A stretch of DNA of 64,000 bases from Nematostella vectensis (GCF_932526225.1 NC_064048.1:5996627-6060626); one strand, 5' to 3'; shown: positions 23,854 to 35,099, counted from the first letter of the stretch. Program-made: numbers and translations. Notes: generated from the sequence alone by a model not told the origin.

Positions 23854-24595
23854 CATTGTGTACGCACTGTGTACACTCGCAAGAGAACACACATATAATG
23901 CGAATACACGCATTGTGTACACTCGCAAGAGAACACGCACATAATGTGAATACACGCACTTTGTACACTCACAAGAGAACACGCACATAATGTGAATACA
24001 CGCACTGTGTACACTCGCAAGAGAACACGCACATAATGTGAATACACGCACTGTGTACACTCGCAAGAAAACATGCACATAATTTGTATACACGCACTGT
24101 GAACACGCGCCAGAGAACATGCACATAATGTGAATACACGCACCGTGTACACTCGCAAGAGAACACGCACATAATGTGAATACACGCACTGTGTACACTC
24201 GCAAGAGAACATGCACATAATGTAAATACACACACTGTGTACACTCACAAGAGAACACACACATAATGTGAATACACGCACTGTGTACACTCACAAGAGA
24301 ACACGCACATAATGTGAATACACGCACTGTGAACACTCGCAAGAGAACACGCACATAATGTGAATACACGCACTGTGTACACAGATAAGAGAACACCCTC
24401 TAGCTATCTAGGTACCTCAATAAGCTGTTGCACTCCTAGAATTTTTCTGTTTTAACTGATGTAACAGACACTGGAACACTGGGTATAAAAAAAACCCAGC
24501 CTGTAAAATCAAGAGTATGACGCTAAGTCGTTTATTTTCATTTATTTGATGCACATGTATTTCTTTTCGCACAGTTTACAAGAACTACTAACTAC
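23854..24595. mobile_element. Minisatellite-plus-tail unit inserted in the LINE
   Basis: A 742-bp insertion made of about eleven 46-bp units (23854-24380) followed by a unique tail (24381-24580) and a short (AACTACT)-like end. It is bounded by the 12-bp duplication TTTGCCGCCTTA. The tail includes a hairpin, CTGGGT...ACCCAG, around 24480-24500. Units and tail are close copies of the array and tail at 24790-27286. This looks like a mobilised or locally duplicated copy of that neighbouring array. Confidence 0.8.
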
Positions 24596-24607
24596 TTTGC
24601 CGCCTTA
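24596..24607. repeat. Target duplication TTTGCCGCCTTA, right copy
   Basis: Exact partner of 23842-23853. The LINE reading frame continues from here as LDFYDAEKPRTYK. Confidence 0.85.
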
Positions 24608-24789
24608 GATTTCTACGACGCAGAGAAACCGCGTACGTACAAAAATGTGTGTATCAAGTGTAATTCATGCTGTAGTCTAGCTCGTCCTGTAACTTGTTGT
24701 AAATAGTAGTTTTACATCTTCTATTATCTGTTGCGGTTACCCTGCCTATTGCGGCGAAGCTAATAATATAAATAAAAATAAATAAATGC

Positions 24790-27087
24790 ACACCCTACAT
24801 ACACTAACAAGCAAGCACATAAATACATGGACTGCACAAATACATACATGTAGAAACGCACACTCACAAGAATACTTCATATAAATACACATACGTAAAT
24901 ACAAAACTTACACGCCAGCAAGCGTGAAAATCGATACACCATGCTAGCCCCGATATAAATACATGCTGCGCGCCCACTCACATATGAGAGAACACCCATA
25001 TATGTAAATACACGCTCTGTGCACAGGAACACACGCACATAATGTGAATACGCGCACTGTGTACATTCACAAGTGAACACGCAAATAATGTGAATATACA
25101 AACGGTGTACTCTCGCAAGAAAACATACACATAAAGTAAATACATGCACTGTGTACACTCACAAGAAAACACGCACATAATGTGAATACACGCACTGTGT
25201 ACACTCATAAGAGAACACGCACATAATGTGAATATACGCACTGTGAACACTCACAAGAGAACACGCACATAATGTGAAAACACGCACTGTGTACACTCAT
25301 AAGAGAACACGCACATAATGTGAATATACGCACTGTGAACACTCACAAGAGAACACGCACATAATGTGAATACACTCTTTGTGCACACTCACAGGAAAAC
25401 ACGAACATAATGTGAATACACGCACCGTGTACACTCGCAAGAGAACATGCACATAATGTGAATACACGCACTGTGTACACTCGCAAGAGAACATGCACAT
25501 AATGTGAATACACGCACTGTGTACACTCGCAAGAGAACACGCACATAATGCGAATACACGCACTGTGAACACTCACAAGAGAACACGCACATAATGTGAA
25601 TACACTCTTTGTGCACACTCACAGGAAAACACGCACATAATGTGAATACACGCACTGTGTACACTCATAAGAGAACACGCACATAATGTGAATACACGCA
25701 CTGTGAACACTCACAAGAGAACACGCACATAATGTGAATACACGCACTGTGAACACTCACAAGAGAACACGCACATAATGCGAATACACGCACTGTGAAC
25801 ACTCACAAGAGAACACGCACATAATGTGAATACACTCTTTGTGCACACTCACAGGAAAACACGCACATAATGTGAATACACGCACTGTGTACACTCATAA
25901 GAGAACACGCACATAATGTGAATACACGCACTGTGAACACTCACAAGAGAACACGCACATAATGTGAATACACTCTTTGTGCACACTCACAGGAAAACAC
26001 GAACATAATGTGAATACACGCACCGTGTACACTCGCAAGAGAACATGCACATAATGTGAATACACGCACTGTGTACACTCGCAAGAGAACATGCACATAA
26101 TGTGAATACACGCACTGTGTACACTCGCAAGAGAACACGCACATAATGTGAATACACGCACTGTGAACACTCACAAGAGAACACGCACATAATGTGAATA
26201 CACTCTTTGTGCACACTCACAGGAAAACACGAACATAATGTGAATACACGCACCGTGTACACTCGCAAGAGAACATGCACATAATGTGAATACACGCACT
26301 GTGTACACTCGCAAGAGAACATGCACATAATGTGAATACACGCACTGTGTACACTCGCAAGAGAACATGCACATAATGCGAATACAGTCACTGTGTACAC
26401 TCGTAAGAGAACACGCACATAATGTGAATACACGCACTGTGTACACTCGCAAGGGAACACGCACATAATGTGAATACACGCACTGTGTACACTCACAAGA
26501 GAACACGCACATAATGTGAATACATGCACTGTGTACACTCGCAAGGGAACACGCACATAATGTGAATACACGCACTGTGTACACTCATAAGAGAACACGA
26601 ACATAATGTGAATACACGCACTGTGTACACTCGCAAGAGAACATGCACATAATGTGAATACACGCACTTTGTACAATCACAAGAAAACACGCACATAATG
26701 TGAATACACGCACTGTGTACACTCGCAAGAGAACACGCACATAATGTGAATATAGGCACTGTGCACACTCACAGGAAAACACGAACATAATGTGAATACA
26801 CGCACTGTGTACACTCACAAGAGAACACGCACATAATGTGAATACACGCACGGTGTACAATCACAAGTGAACACACACATAATGTGAATACACGCACTGT
26901 GTACACTCGCAAGAGAACACGCACATAATGTGAATACACGCACTGTGTACACTCACAAGAGAACACGCACATAATGTGAATACACGCACTGTGTACACTC
27001 GCAAGAGAACACGCACATAATGTGAATACACGCACTGTGTACACTCGCAAGAGAACACGCACATAATGTGAATACACGCACTGTGTA
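24790..27087. repeat. 46-bp minisatellite array, ~2.3 kb
   Basis: Units contain CGCACATAATGTGAATACAC and GCACTGTGTACACTCGCAAG. The left edge (24790-25010) is very degenerate, starting right at the LINE tail, whereas 25140-27087 is well homogenised. Higher-order structure exists: the variant block with CTCTTTGTGCACACTCACAG recurs, and the variant GAACATAATG is found at 25403, 26001 and 26231, spacings of 13 and 5 units. The unit is stop-free in all three reverse-strand frames, so frames of up to 229 codons cross the array; these are artefacts. Confidence 0.95.
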
Positions 27088-27286
27088 CACAGATAAGAGA
27101 ACACCCACTAGCTTTCTAGGTACCTCAATTAGCTGTTGCACTCCTAGAAATTTTCTGTTTTAACTGATGTAACAGACACTGGAACACTGGGTATAAAAAA
27201 ACCCAGCCTGTAAAATCAAGAGTATGACGCTAAGTCGTTTTTTTCATTTATTTGATGCACATGTATTTCTTTTCGCACAGTTTACA
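27088..27286. repeat. Unique tail of the 46-bp array (second copy)
   Basis: About 97% identical by eye to 24381-24580, including the CTGGGT...ACCCAG hairpin and the end TTCGCACAGTTTACA. Beyond TTTACA the two copies diverge, which fixes the 3' boundary of the shared unit. Confidence 0.85.
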
Positions 27287-27447
27287 TGAAAAATCCCCCC
27301 CTATCCTTCCCTCTGCCGTGAATGAGAACTGGGAAAGATGGAATCGCACAAGGTACATCTGACCTTAAATTAGAGTTCGTGTAGATAATGTGGTACCACA
27401 AGTAGCAAAGCGCCTACATACCGTGCGGGTCCTAAAATGAAGTCAGC

Positions 27448-27595
27448 ACAAGGGTCAGTACGCTGCAAATTAATTGGGCAAATGAACAATATCCGCACCT
27501 CGACACAAAGAACGGGGGGTCAGTACGCAGCTCTTACAAGCTGCAATTTGATTGGGCAAATTGAACAATATCCGCACCTCGACACAAAGAACGAG
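27448..27595. repeat. Tandem direct duplication
   Basis: Two copies of a block containing TTGGGCAAATGAACAATATC and CGCACCTCGACACAAAGAAC, about 75 bp apart. CAGTACGCAGCT near 27520 has an inverted partner AGCTGCGTACTG near 27650. Non-coding. Confidence 0.7.
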
Positions 27596-28054
27596 AACAA
27601 TAGAGACAAAAGAACTCCTTTTTAGAACAAAGATAATAGGAGACAAAGCAGCTGCGTACTGTTTAGAAGAGTCCGTAGGTCGAACTTGCGTTAAAATTTT
27701 CTTTTTTTGTTTTTCAAAATTCAAAACTTTCAGTATTATTCAAAATACAATTTTACCATTATCATTTGATACTTTTAAAATATAATTGGGGTTTTCATTT
27801 TAGGATGGATTGAAATTCACTGAAATGAAGATCTCATCGTATAAGCGTCGCTTGAGTCGGATCGAAAGGCTTTAAAATCTCTAGGGAACACGCACGATGA
27901 ATATTCTGCCTGTGCTGCCTTTTCTCGCTAATATCTGGTGCCCCTCTAATGAACTTCTTAAAAAAACCTAATTGAGCATTTAGCTTATCAGCTTTTTAGC
28001 CAGCGGTTTTACTAGTCAAACTAGGTTCCATTTACGTCGATAATCTTAATGAAA

Positions 28055-28098
28055 GCTGATTGGCGCGCGCTGAAGAACTAGAACGTTTCTTTCAAACA
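28055..28098 (+). promoter_or_regulatory. Possible promoter-proximal region of the microexon gene
   Basis: GATTGGC, an inverted CCAAT box, lies about 40 bp before the proposed ATG. No convincing TATA element is placed. The true transcription start could be further upstream. Confidence 0.25.
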
Positions 28099-31000
28099 AT
28101 GTCGAAAGGTGAGTCTAACTCTTTTGGTGCTTTTACTTCAAATAGCAATTATTTGCATCTTATTCTCTATGAAAAGAAATTTGTCAGGCTGTGATTTCTT
28201 TTCTAGCGTTTTACGAATGAAATTTTCAAAAAATATTAATGGCAAACGTGTAAGACACCAGGACAAAAAACAGATATGGAAAAACAGCTTTAGGCACGGC
28301 GCACAACTTACAATTACTGTCTTTTGTTGGGAATTGTGAAATTGATTAGCGAGACTGCTTTCAGTTTACAGGTTTATTTCACAATTCATCTGAACATCTC
28401 CTCACAGATCGTCTGACACACCCACAAAGATTCCTACGTTTTTGTCTCTTTTGGGAATAGAAGATAGCAAAATTAAACTTTTGAAGCAGTTTGATAATTT
28501 GTTGATATATTACGCGCTAATTCTAAGTAAAAGAAGGTTTTGGAATTTGTGATAGGCGGAATATTATATCCCTTTGTAATTTACATACGTGTTGTATTTT
28601 TACTAAAAAGTTGTGCACGAAAAAGAGAACGATAGACCTACGAATATAATAAATGGGATGTTTTTTTTATGTTTCAGAAAACATTGTCAAGGATATGGTA
28701 AGTGTTTTCCACTGACGAATACAGCGCATTAAGAAAACTTGCAAACTACATAGAATAAAACAGAAACAAATAAGGAGTTGTATGCAAACGCGTAACGCAA
28801 AACAACGACATAAGCGTTCTAGTGATTTACCCATTAGCTACATTATCACGGGAAATGTTACACTCGAATAACACTACATTTTCCGTTTAGGAGCAGCACG
28901 TCATAAAGTTATTGTTCCGCAGTTTTGAAGATATTGATACTTCATTTACTACACATACCAACACTTCTACCACTCTTACTTGTTTTACGCATTTCATGTT
29001 GAGCTGTGCTGTTATATAATTGGCCTGTTTTGTGAGTTGTTTCGTCTCATGTTAAGGAATGTTATCCAGGCCCGTAGCCGGGATTTTGAGCGGGGTGGTT
29101 CGTTTTTCCGTTTTAGAGTACCAAATTTCCGGTATACCCCTCTCCTCGCCTTATAACATTAGGCAATTAATCTTGTATTTAAAATGTTATTAATAGGGTA
29201 TTTTTTAACATATAGCGATAATAAAGATTTTTATAGTTATTTTAAAGACATATTGATGTGCACGGTATATCTCCAGCCAAACGTTATATATTTTTGTTTG
29301 CTCTGAGCGGACCTTCGAGCCTGGGGGTGGAGTTCGTCCGAACCCCCCCCCCCCCCCCCCAGCCTGGCTACGGGTCTGTTATCTTTGTGTTTTGTTGAGC
29401 TGTGTTGGTTGCTTGTTCAGCGTTCTGTCGCGTATTACAACTCGAATGTTGGTCGTTTTAAGGTTAAGGTTTTAGTACTTATTTCTTTAAAATTTCACTC
29501 CTTTCTAAATAACAAACGCTAATACTAAGATCTACATTTTTCTATTTCAGGTTGAGACGATGGAAAAGTAAGTAGTCAATAACTCGATTCATACGCCGAT
29601 GTTAATTTTAGTGCTGTTGCCATAAACAGATAAAGAATGACGTATTTGACTGAGAAGGCGAATATGTGAATCCACAAGGTATCCCGCACTAAAACACACT
29701 GCTTTCCTTCTCTCGCACTGGCCGAAGATGAGCACCTGTAACTACGTCTTCCACGCAGTCCTCGTAATACCAAACAGATTCTAGTCCACGTTAGCCTCTG
29801 ACGTCTAGTTTTGTTTTCAGGGACACACTTCGAAACACCGATAATATGGTGGACAACTTTGTCCCAGATAACGAGGGAGCGACCAAAGATCCTACTCCCG
29901 ATAACGAGAAAGTGATCAATGATCATGTCCCGGATAGCGAGGGCGAGATCAAAGCCTCTGCTGTCCTAGATAACAAGGAAGAGATCAACGACTCTGCTGT
30001 CTTGGATAAAGAGAAAGACATCAAAAACTCTGCTGTCCTGGATAACGAGCGAGAGATCAAAGACTCTGCTGTCTTTGATAACGAGGGAGAGACCAAAGCC
30101 TCTGCTGTCCTGGATAACGAGGGAGAGATCAAAGACTCTGCTGTCCTGGATAACGAGGGAGAGATCAAAGACTCTGCTGTCCTGGATAACGAGGGAGAGA
30201 TCAAAGACTCTGCTGTCCTGGATAACGAGGGAGAGATCAAAGACTTTGCTGTCCTGGATAACGAGGGAGAGATTAAATACTCCGCTGTCCTGGATAACGA
30301 GGGAGAGATTAAATACTTCGCTGTCCTGGATAACGAGGAAGAGATCAAAGACTCTACTGTCCTGGATAACGAGGGAGAGATCAAAGACTCTGCTGTCTTT
30401 GATAACGAGGGAGAGATCAAAGCCTCTCCTGTCCTGGATAACGAGGGAGAGATCAAAGACTTTGCTGTCCTGGATACCGAGGGAGACATTAAATACTCCG
30501 CTGTCCTGGATAACGAGGGAGAGATTAAATACTTCGCTGTCCTGGATAACGAGGAAGAGATCAAAGACTCTACTGTCCTGGATAACGAGGGAGAGATCAA
30601 AGACTCTGCTGTCTTTGATAACGAGGGAGAGATCAAAGCCTCTCTTGTCCTGGATAACGAGGGAGAGATCAAAGACTTTGCTGTCCTGGATACCGAGGGA
30701 GACATTAAATACTCCGCTGTCCTGGATAACGAGGGAGAGATTAAATACTCCGCTGTCTTGGATAACGAGGGAGAGATCAAAGATCCTGATCACTATAACG
30801 GGGGAGCGACCAAAGCCTCCGATGATGACGTTGCAAAGGTCGCACCTTTGGTCGTTAATGAGGGTTTTACTAAAACCTCTAAGCCTGAAGAGGAGGCCAA
30901 GAACAAGCAAGACGATGTAAGATCTTTTAATCTTTAAATTTTTCTTTTAATTTCTTTCTTAACGAAATATCTTTAGCTTGCTTTAATATTTTGTGGGGTT

Positions 31001-34000
31001 ATCTTGAAACATGGCTATGATTAAATCTGTTAATACTGTGCTCTCTGTTCTTCAGGCGGCTGTGGTTGCTTCCCTCAAAGCTGAAATTTCCCGGTAAGTA
31101 AATAATATGGAATAATAACGGTAACTGTAGTTGCTACCGTTGGTCAGAAAACGTTTTATTCTTGTTATGTATTTTCTATGATTATTTCTACTCTTAATTC
31201 ACAGACAAGAGGACAATTATGCCCAGCTTACCCGAGCAAACGTACGTTCTCATGAATGTGTGGAAAAAGTCGCTTCTATATTGTGATTAATTATTGTCGT
31301 TGCTATATTGTTTGTTACTGCTGATGTTCAGTATTGTATTGTTATTTTTATTATTTTTTGTCGTTGCTTTTGTTTTTTGACGGCTCTTCTGCTGGTGTTG
31401 ATGACGATATCGGTGATGACGTTGATGGTGATAAGGTAGATGACGAAATGTTAATGATGATATCGATGATGATGATAATGATGATGGTAATAATGACAAT
31501 GATAATGATGATGAATGATGATGATTATAGTGATCATGATAATAATGATGATGGTGATGATGACAATGCTAATGATGATTATGATCATCATCATCAAAGC
31601 GAATATTGTAAGGATAAAATACATTAACTGTGACATAACTGATGTGTACCACACTAACATTGTGGTATTTACTTTGGTTTCCTTTTCATATTCAGAAAGA
31701 GCTGAAGATGAACGTCTTGCGGTATGTTAAGCCAGTTTTAAAAAATCGTCACCTTAATCATTACGTAATTCAAAATCACACGGTTTACAAAGCATGTTTT
31801 GCATCAAATAAATAATATTACAACGAGAATGAATTGGCACATTTAATCTGTTAGCTAAACTGTTTTTATTGCTTCCTTATTGTTCAACAGGTGGGAGAAC
31901 GATATCGAGAATGTTGTTAACACTTCGGTAAATAACATGGTCCATACAGGCATATATAAACCTAGATATTTTAAATAGTTTAAATACACTTTTTTATATA
32001 GAGGGTACAACACTAGTATTAGCCATACTGCCACCACGGCCTTCAGCGCCACAGGATTCCCAATATTCGAAAACAAACATTTCCTACTAACCCCGGGTGA
32101 GAGCCGGATACCAGGCTATGCTACTGACAATAGCTTAAGCTTATTTTTAATAACACGATGTAAAAACTTTGATTTACTTTATCTTAGGCTTACATTGCGG
32201 GTTCTCTGATTTATGCTTTTTTTTATTTAAGGGTTTCCGAGAACAGACAGTCGAATTGTAAGTTCTGCTCATTCATTCTGCAACCTTTTATTGATATGTA
32301 TTATCTGCACATTAATGACCATGTCCGTTTTTAGATCTATGATCACCTTCCAAGATCTCAACAATGAGCTGTTTCATAATAACCTCTGGCAGGTACAATA
32401 AACTATACTCTCTGTGTTGTCCTTCGAATTTTCGTTGTTAAGTCCTTGTTCCGGTCCTTGTGCTGGATTGATACTTTGTTGTCGTACTTGCCTCGTTGTT
32501 GTTGATAATGTTAGTGATTTTTGTGGCGCTGTTTTACTGTCACTGTTTTACTGCTTTTATATACTGTTACTTATAGATAATCCCTCTTCTTCCTTTTGCT
32601 CTTACTTGTACCTGATCCACATTTTGTTGTCTAATTATATTGTGTGAAGAAAGCCTTCAAATAAAATGAAATAAATCATATTGTTGATTTTAACTTATTT
32701 TCACATCTCAACAGATTCGCGAGAATCAAATCGCCAAGAAAAAGATCAAGTAAGTTTTGCGATCATGTAAAGAACTTTTAAGAGTTACAAAAACACCCGT
32801 GCCCAGGGGGTGAAGGGGGCGCGTTCGCACCCCCGCCCCTCCTTCCCCCGCTCTTCCTTCCGGTTCGCAATAGACGTGCTATTTGTAGACAACACTATAA
32901 CGCATAAGCGAATTAGATAAAAAAGGCATTCTAAATCACTCTGGTATGTCATATATCTTTAATTCAAACTTCAAACTTCTATCCAATAATATACTGCAAT
33001 GGATTCTTTTGGGGGTGGTCAGACTTTTAATACAGTAACTCAACCCTCATCCACACCCCCCCTCCCCCGGTGAAATTTGGTCCACTTTTTAGGATTTCAC
33101 AACCCCCGCCTTACACATACGTTACGCAACCCTTTACACATACGTTATGTGACGTTTGCTTGTTTTCTAAAGGGAGCTTGAAGATCTCCAGGCTGAAAAT
33201 GCCAGAAAGATCGCCGAGTAAGTATCGATTGCCACAGAACATCGTCGAATGATCAGCACAATGTCGCGTGTTTTTCGGATGTATCGGCACCTCTTGAGTG
33301 ATATGTCCTTTCTGCTTTCCTTTAGGCTCACCGAGGCAACAACCAAGCTCGCGGATGCAAACGTTAGTGATTTCTGTACCGATCAACAACGACCATTGAC
33401 TCAACAAGAATATTTTGCTTGGTACATCAGCGGCGGATCCGTCCCAGAAAGGGGGCGGACAGGATCTCAAAAAGGAGGGCGGATTCTTTGCTCTTTACGT
33501 GGTTTTCCTTATATTTCTTGTTATTTTTAAGCCAAATATCTGAAAATAGGGGCGTGGTCCGCCCGACACATTCCTAGATCCGCCCCTGCACATGAAGTCT
33601 TTGAGTGTTGTAAAAGTCACGCCAAAATATTTCGTCAACGTTCACTAATATAACAGCATGCTACAAAACATGTCACACATTCCTCTTGCCACACATTTAA
33701 TTGAGATCATCGTATATTCTTAAACTCGTTTTTAAAATGTTTCAGGCGAGGCTGATCGAAACTGGGCTCGCGAAACAAGAGTAAGTAAAAACACAAGTTG
33801 ACACAATAGCCACTCATTACATCCCAAGTTAATTATCGCTTTTATTAAACCAGGGCGTTCCAGAGCTCAGAGAAAGTTTAGAGTCTTAAACAATTTATTG
33901 GGAAAGAAGTATGTCATGGGATTCCGATCCATCGCTATCCGATCGACTACTAGGAATAGCTTTTTACTATTTATATGATGTGAAATCTCTTGTCTTCAAT

Positions 34001-35099
34001 AATGTTCATGGGTTACCTTAAAGGAGAAACACACCGAAATAACACGTGCGCGCATACTGATTCTTCAAAAATGTGTTTTTTGCTTCTTGTTTTACAGAGA
34101 AATTGAGATGCTGCGCGAAAAGCTCAAAGAAGCAGTAAGTACAATATCTATTTACCCATGATGCTCAAGGAGGCAGTAGGTACATGATTTATTTACCCAT
34201 GATGCCCAAGTAGATCATAAATGCCCAAATACATCAAATATATTTATATCCCAGTGATGTATTCTCATTCGCGCTCATTGGTCAATAGAGGTTACAGGAC
34301 AGGACAAGTATCTTAAGATACCGTCCACCAAAGTGATATCTGTCCTATGATTATTATTGTTTTGCAGTCAAAACTCGTGTTCTATAACAAACAATAATGG
34401 AAAACATCCAACCGGGGTTTTGGACCAAAAATTCCGATGACCTTAGCATACCCATAGTGCATCTCTCCCACGCTTAGCACGTAGGGTAACTATTTCGTGT
34501 AGTAAAAGTCAAGTTGGAGCCTATGTGGCGCAGTTGGCAGAGCGTCGCTCTCTAGTGCCTGTGTCTCCCACCACTAGGGTTCGATTCCCAGTCCCGACGT
34601 AAGTTGAGTTAGTTTATCTCGCCCTTGCTCCGAGGGTTTTCCCGGGTTCTCCACAAAACCAACAATTTCGATGTTATCTGTGATCCGGCGTCAAGCATTA
34701 GTTGTATGGCGGCTTCCTGAGGAGCCTTCCCAGGGGCAGATCTAAGGGGGGACCGAGCCCCCCCCCCCCCCCCCCCCTATTTTCAGATATTTGGCTGAAA
34801 AATAACAAGAATTTTAAGGAAATATACGGAAGAACAATAAGTCCCCCCCCCCCCCCGTTTCTTGAAACTTTTACTTTGGTTCCACCTTTTTTAAACTTCC
34901 GGATCCGCCCTGCTTCCTATGCCTTGAATTCGACAACGTATAAATCTGTGCTCATGTAATTCAGCATCTAGCAGCGATGAGAGTGATTAGCTACTCTAAT
35001 TTCTCTGTTATTTATTTATTTTTACTTTGTTCTCAGACCAAGAAAAAGCCAAGCCGATGGCAGAGATTCAAGGCTCGCGTTCGCTCCTTCTTCGTATAG
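28099..35099 (+). CDS. Sixteen-exon repeat/coiled-coil protein, 538 aa, unknown function
   Basis: Not recognised. Exons: 28099-28108, 28678-28697, 29551-29567, 29821-30916, 31056-31093, 31205-31241, 31696-31721, 31891-31927, 32232-32257, 32335-32392, 32715-32749, 33173-33217, 33326-33362, 33746-33780, 34098-34134, 35037-35099. All have GT/AG borders and join in one frame without a stop (1,617 nt). Residues 1-31: short lead, no signal peptide. 32-341: 26 acidic repeats, consensus VLDNEGEIKDSA. 342-381: degenerate repeats. 382-518: Leu/Ile/Glu/Lys-rich coiled coil, e.g. EIEMLREKLKEA. 519-538: basic tail ending KARVRSFFV. No membrane segment, so probably an intracellular filament or scaffold. 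Exon 1 and the start are the least certain parts. No RNA evidence is available here. Confidence 0.82.
29067..29378. mobile_element. CAG...CTG element in an intron, 312 bp
   Basis: Termini CAGGCCCGTAGCCGGG and CCTGGCTACGGGTCTG are inverted with two mismatches. The element is flanked by exact TTATC duplications (29062-29066 and 29379-29383). It carries an 18-nt C run at 29343-29360 near the right end. It sits in the intron between the second and third coding exons of the microexon gene. A lone similar terminus (CAGGCCCGTAGCCGAAT) occurs at 48809. Confidence 0.8.
29867..30796 (+). repeat. 36-bp coding tandem repeat (12-aa unit, 26 copies)
   Basis: Lies within the long exon. The first two units are 11 residues and the other 24 are 12. 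Later units vary mainly at the two positions after IK (DS, YS, YF, AS, DF). Units 13-18 (30293-30508) and 19-24 (30509-30724) are nearly identical six-unit blocks of 216 bp, a recent duplication. Because the period is a multiple of three and the unit lacks stops, two reverse-strand frames and one other forward frame are also open; they are not genes. Confidence 0.95.
31440..31612. repeat. (GAT)n-type microsatellite in an intron
   Basis: Imperfect GAT/AAT triplet repeats between the exons ending at 31241 and starting at 31696. They produce several spurious Asp/Met-rich frames. Confidence 0.9.
33428..33588. mobile_element. CAG...CTG element, GGCGGATC subfamily, copy 1
   Basis: Termini CAGCGGCGGATCC and AGATCCGCCCCTG. 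Flanks are TACAT (33423-33427) and CACAT (33589-33593), a 4/5 match. The interior CAAATATCTGAAAATAGG matches 34731-34912 in the opposite orientation. It lies in the intron before the exon at 33746. Confidence 0.75.
34516..34725 (+). mobile_element. tRNA-derived SINE
   Basis: An intact polymerase III promoter is visible: A box TGGCGCAGTTGG (34526-34537) and B box GGTTCGATTCC (34578-34588), about 40 nt apart as in tRNA genes. The flanking arms do not form a full tRNA acceptor stem. The sequence continues past the tRNA-like part with CCGAGGGTTTTCCCGGGTTC, so this is a SINE and not a functional tRNA. It lies in the last intron of the microexon gene, directly before another insertion at 34731. Confidence 0.75.
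34731..34912. mobile_element. CAG...CTG element, GGCGGATC subfamily, copy 2
   Basis: Termini CAGGGGCAGATCTAAG and CCGGATCCGCCCTG with exact CTTCC duplications (34726-34730 and 34913-34917). Contains C runs of 20 (34758-34777) and 14 (34843-34856). It is inverted relative to copy 1 at 33428-33588, and the two copies bracket the exons at 33746 and 34098. Confidence 0.82.

Larger units (their letters stand above)
21765..24785 (+). pseudogene. CR1/L2-like LINE relic, split by a minisatellite insertion
   Basis: Non-LTR retrotransposon ORF2 remnant. Upstream linker: GFNGLRAALSAINLSSCLDH and AAVADYIPSKKLRGRNSIPW (21800-21970). RT: ATGPDGISARLLKETAP, PVFKKGKAEFTENYRLISLL, YQHGFLKGKSSTSSLLEVL, then DMSKALDKVCH, GVPQSSILGPALFLIY, and FA-stop-DTKIYKQI (TAA at 23066-23068 replaces the first Asp of FADD). 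The C-terminal tail RRATKYILELPF and NSNFFAAL is interrupted at 23853 and resumes at 24596 as FAALDFYDAEKPRTYKNVC, ending in CC-rich sequence and TAG near 24708. An A/T-rich ATAAA-type tail ends near 24785. Multiple stops and frame changes make it dead. Confidence 0.88.

Noticed and set aside
23754-27141. Long reverse-strand frames with Cys-rich periodic peptides (up to 229 codons)
   Set aside because: They are read-through of the 46-bp minisatellite, which lacks stops in all three reverse frames; the 46-aa period is simply three units. No start context, splice or coding bias supports a gene.
29923-30910. Two antisense frames (285 and 314 codons) and a second forward frame (281 codons)
   Set aside because: They lie on the 36-bp coding repeat, whose period is divisible by three, so any stop-free frame stays open. 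The forward frame used in the gene model joins all flanking exons; these do not.
31334-31730. Asp/Met-rich and His-rich frames
   Set aside because: They are produced by the GAT microsatellite in an intron.
34516-34600. Functional tRNA gene
   Set aside because: A and B boxes are good, but the flanking sequence does not form an acceptor stem and the similarity to a SINE body continues downstream.
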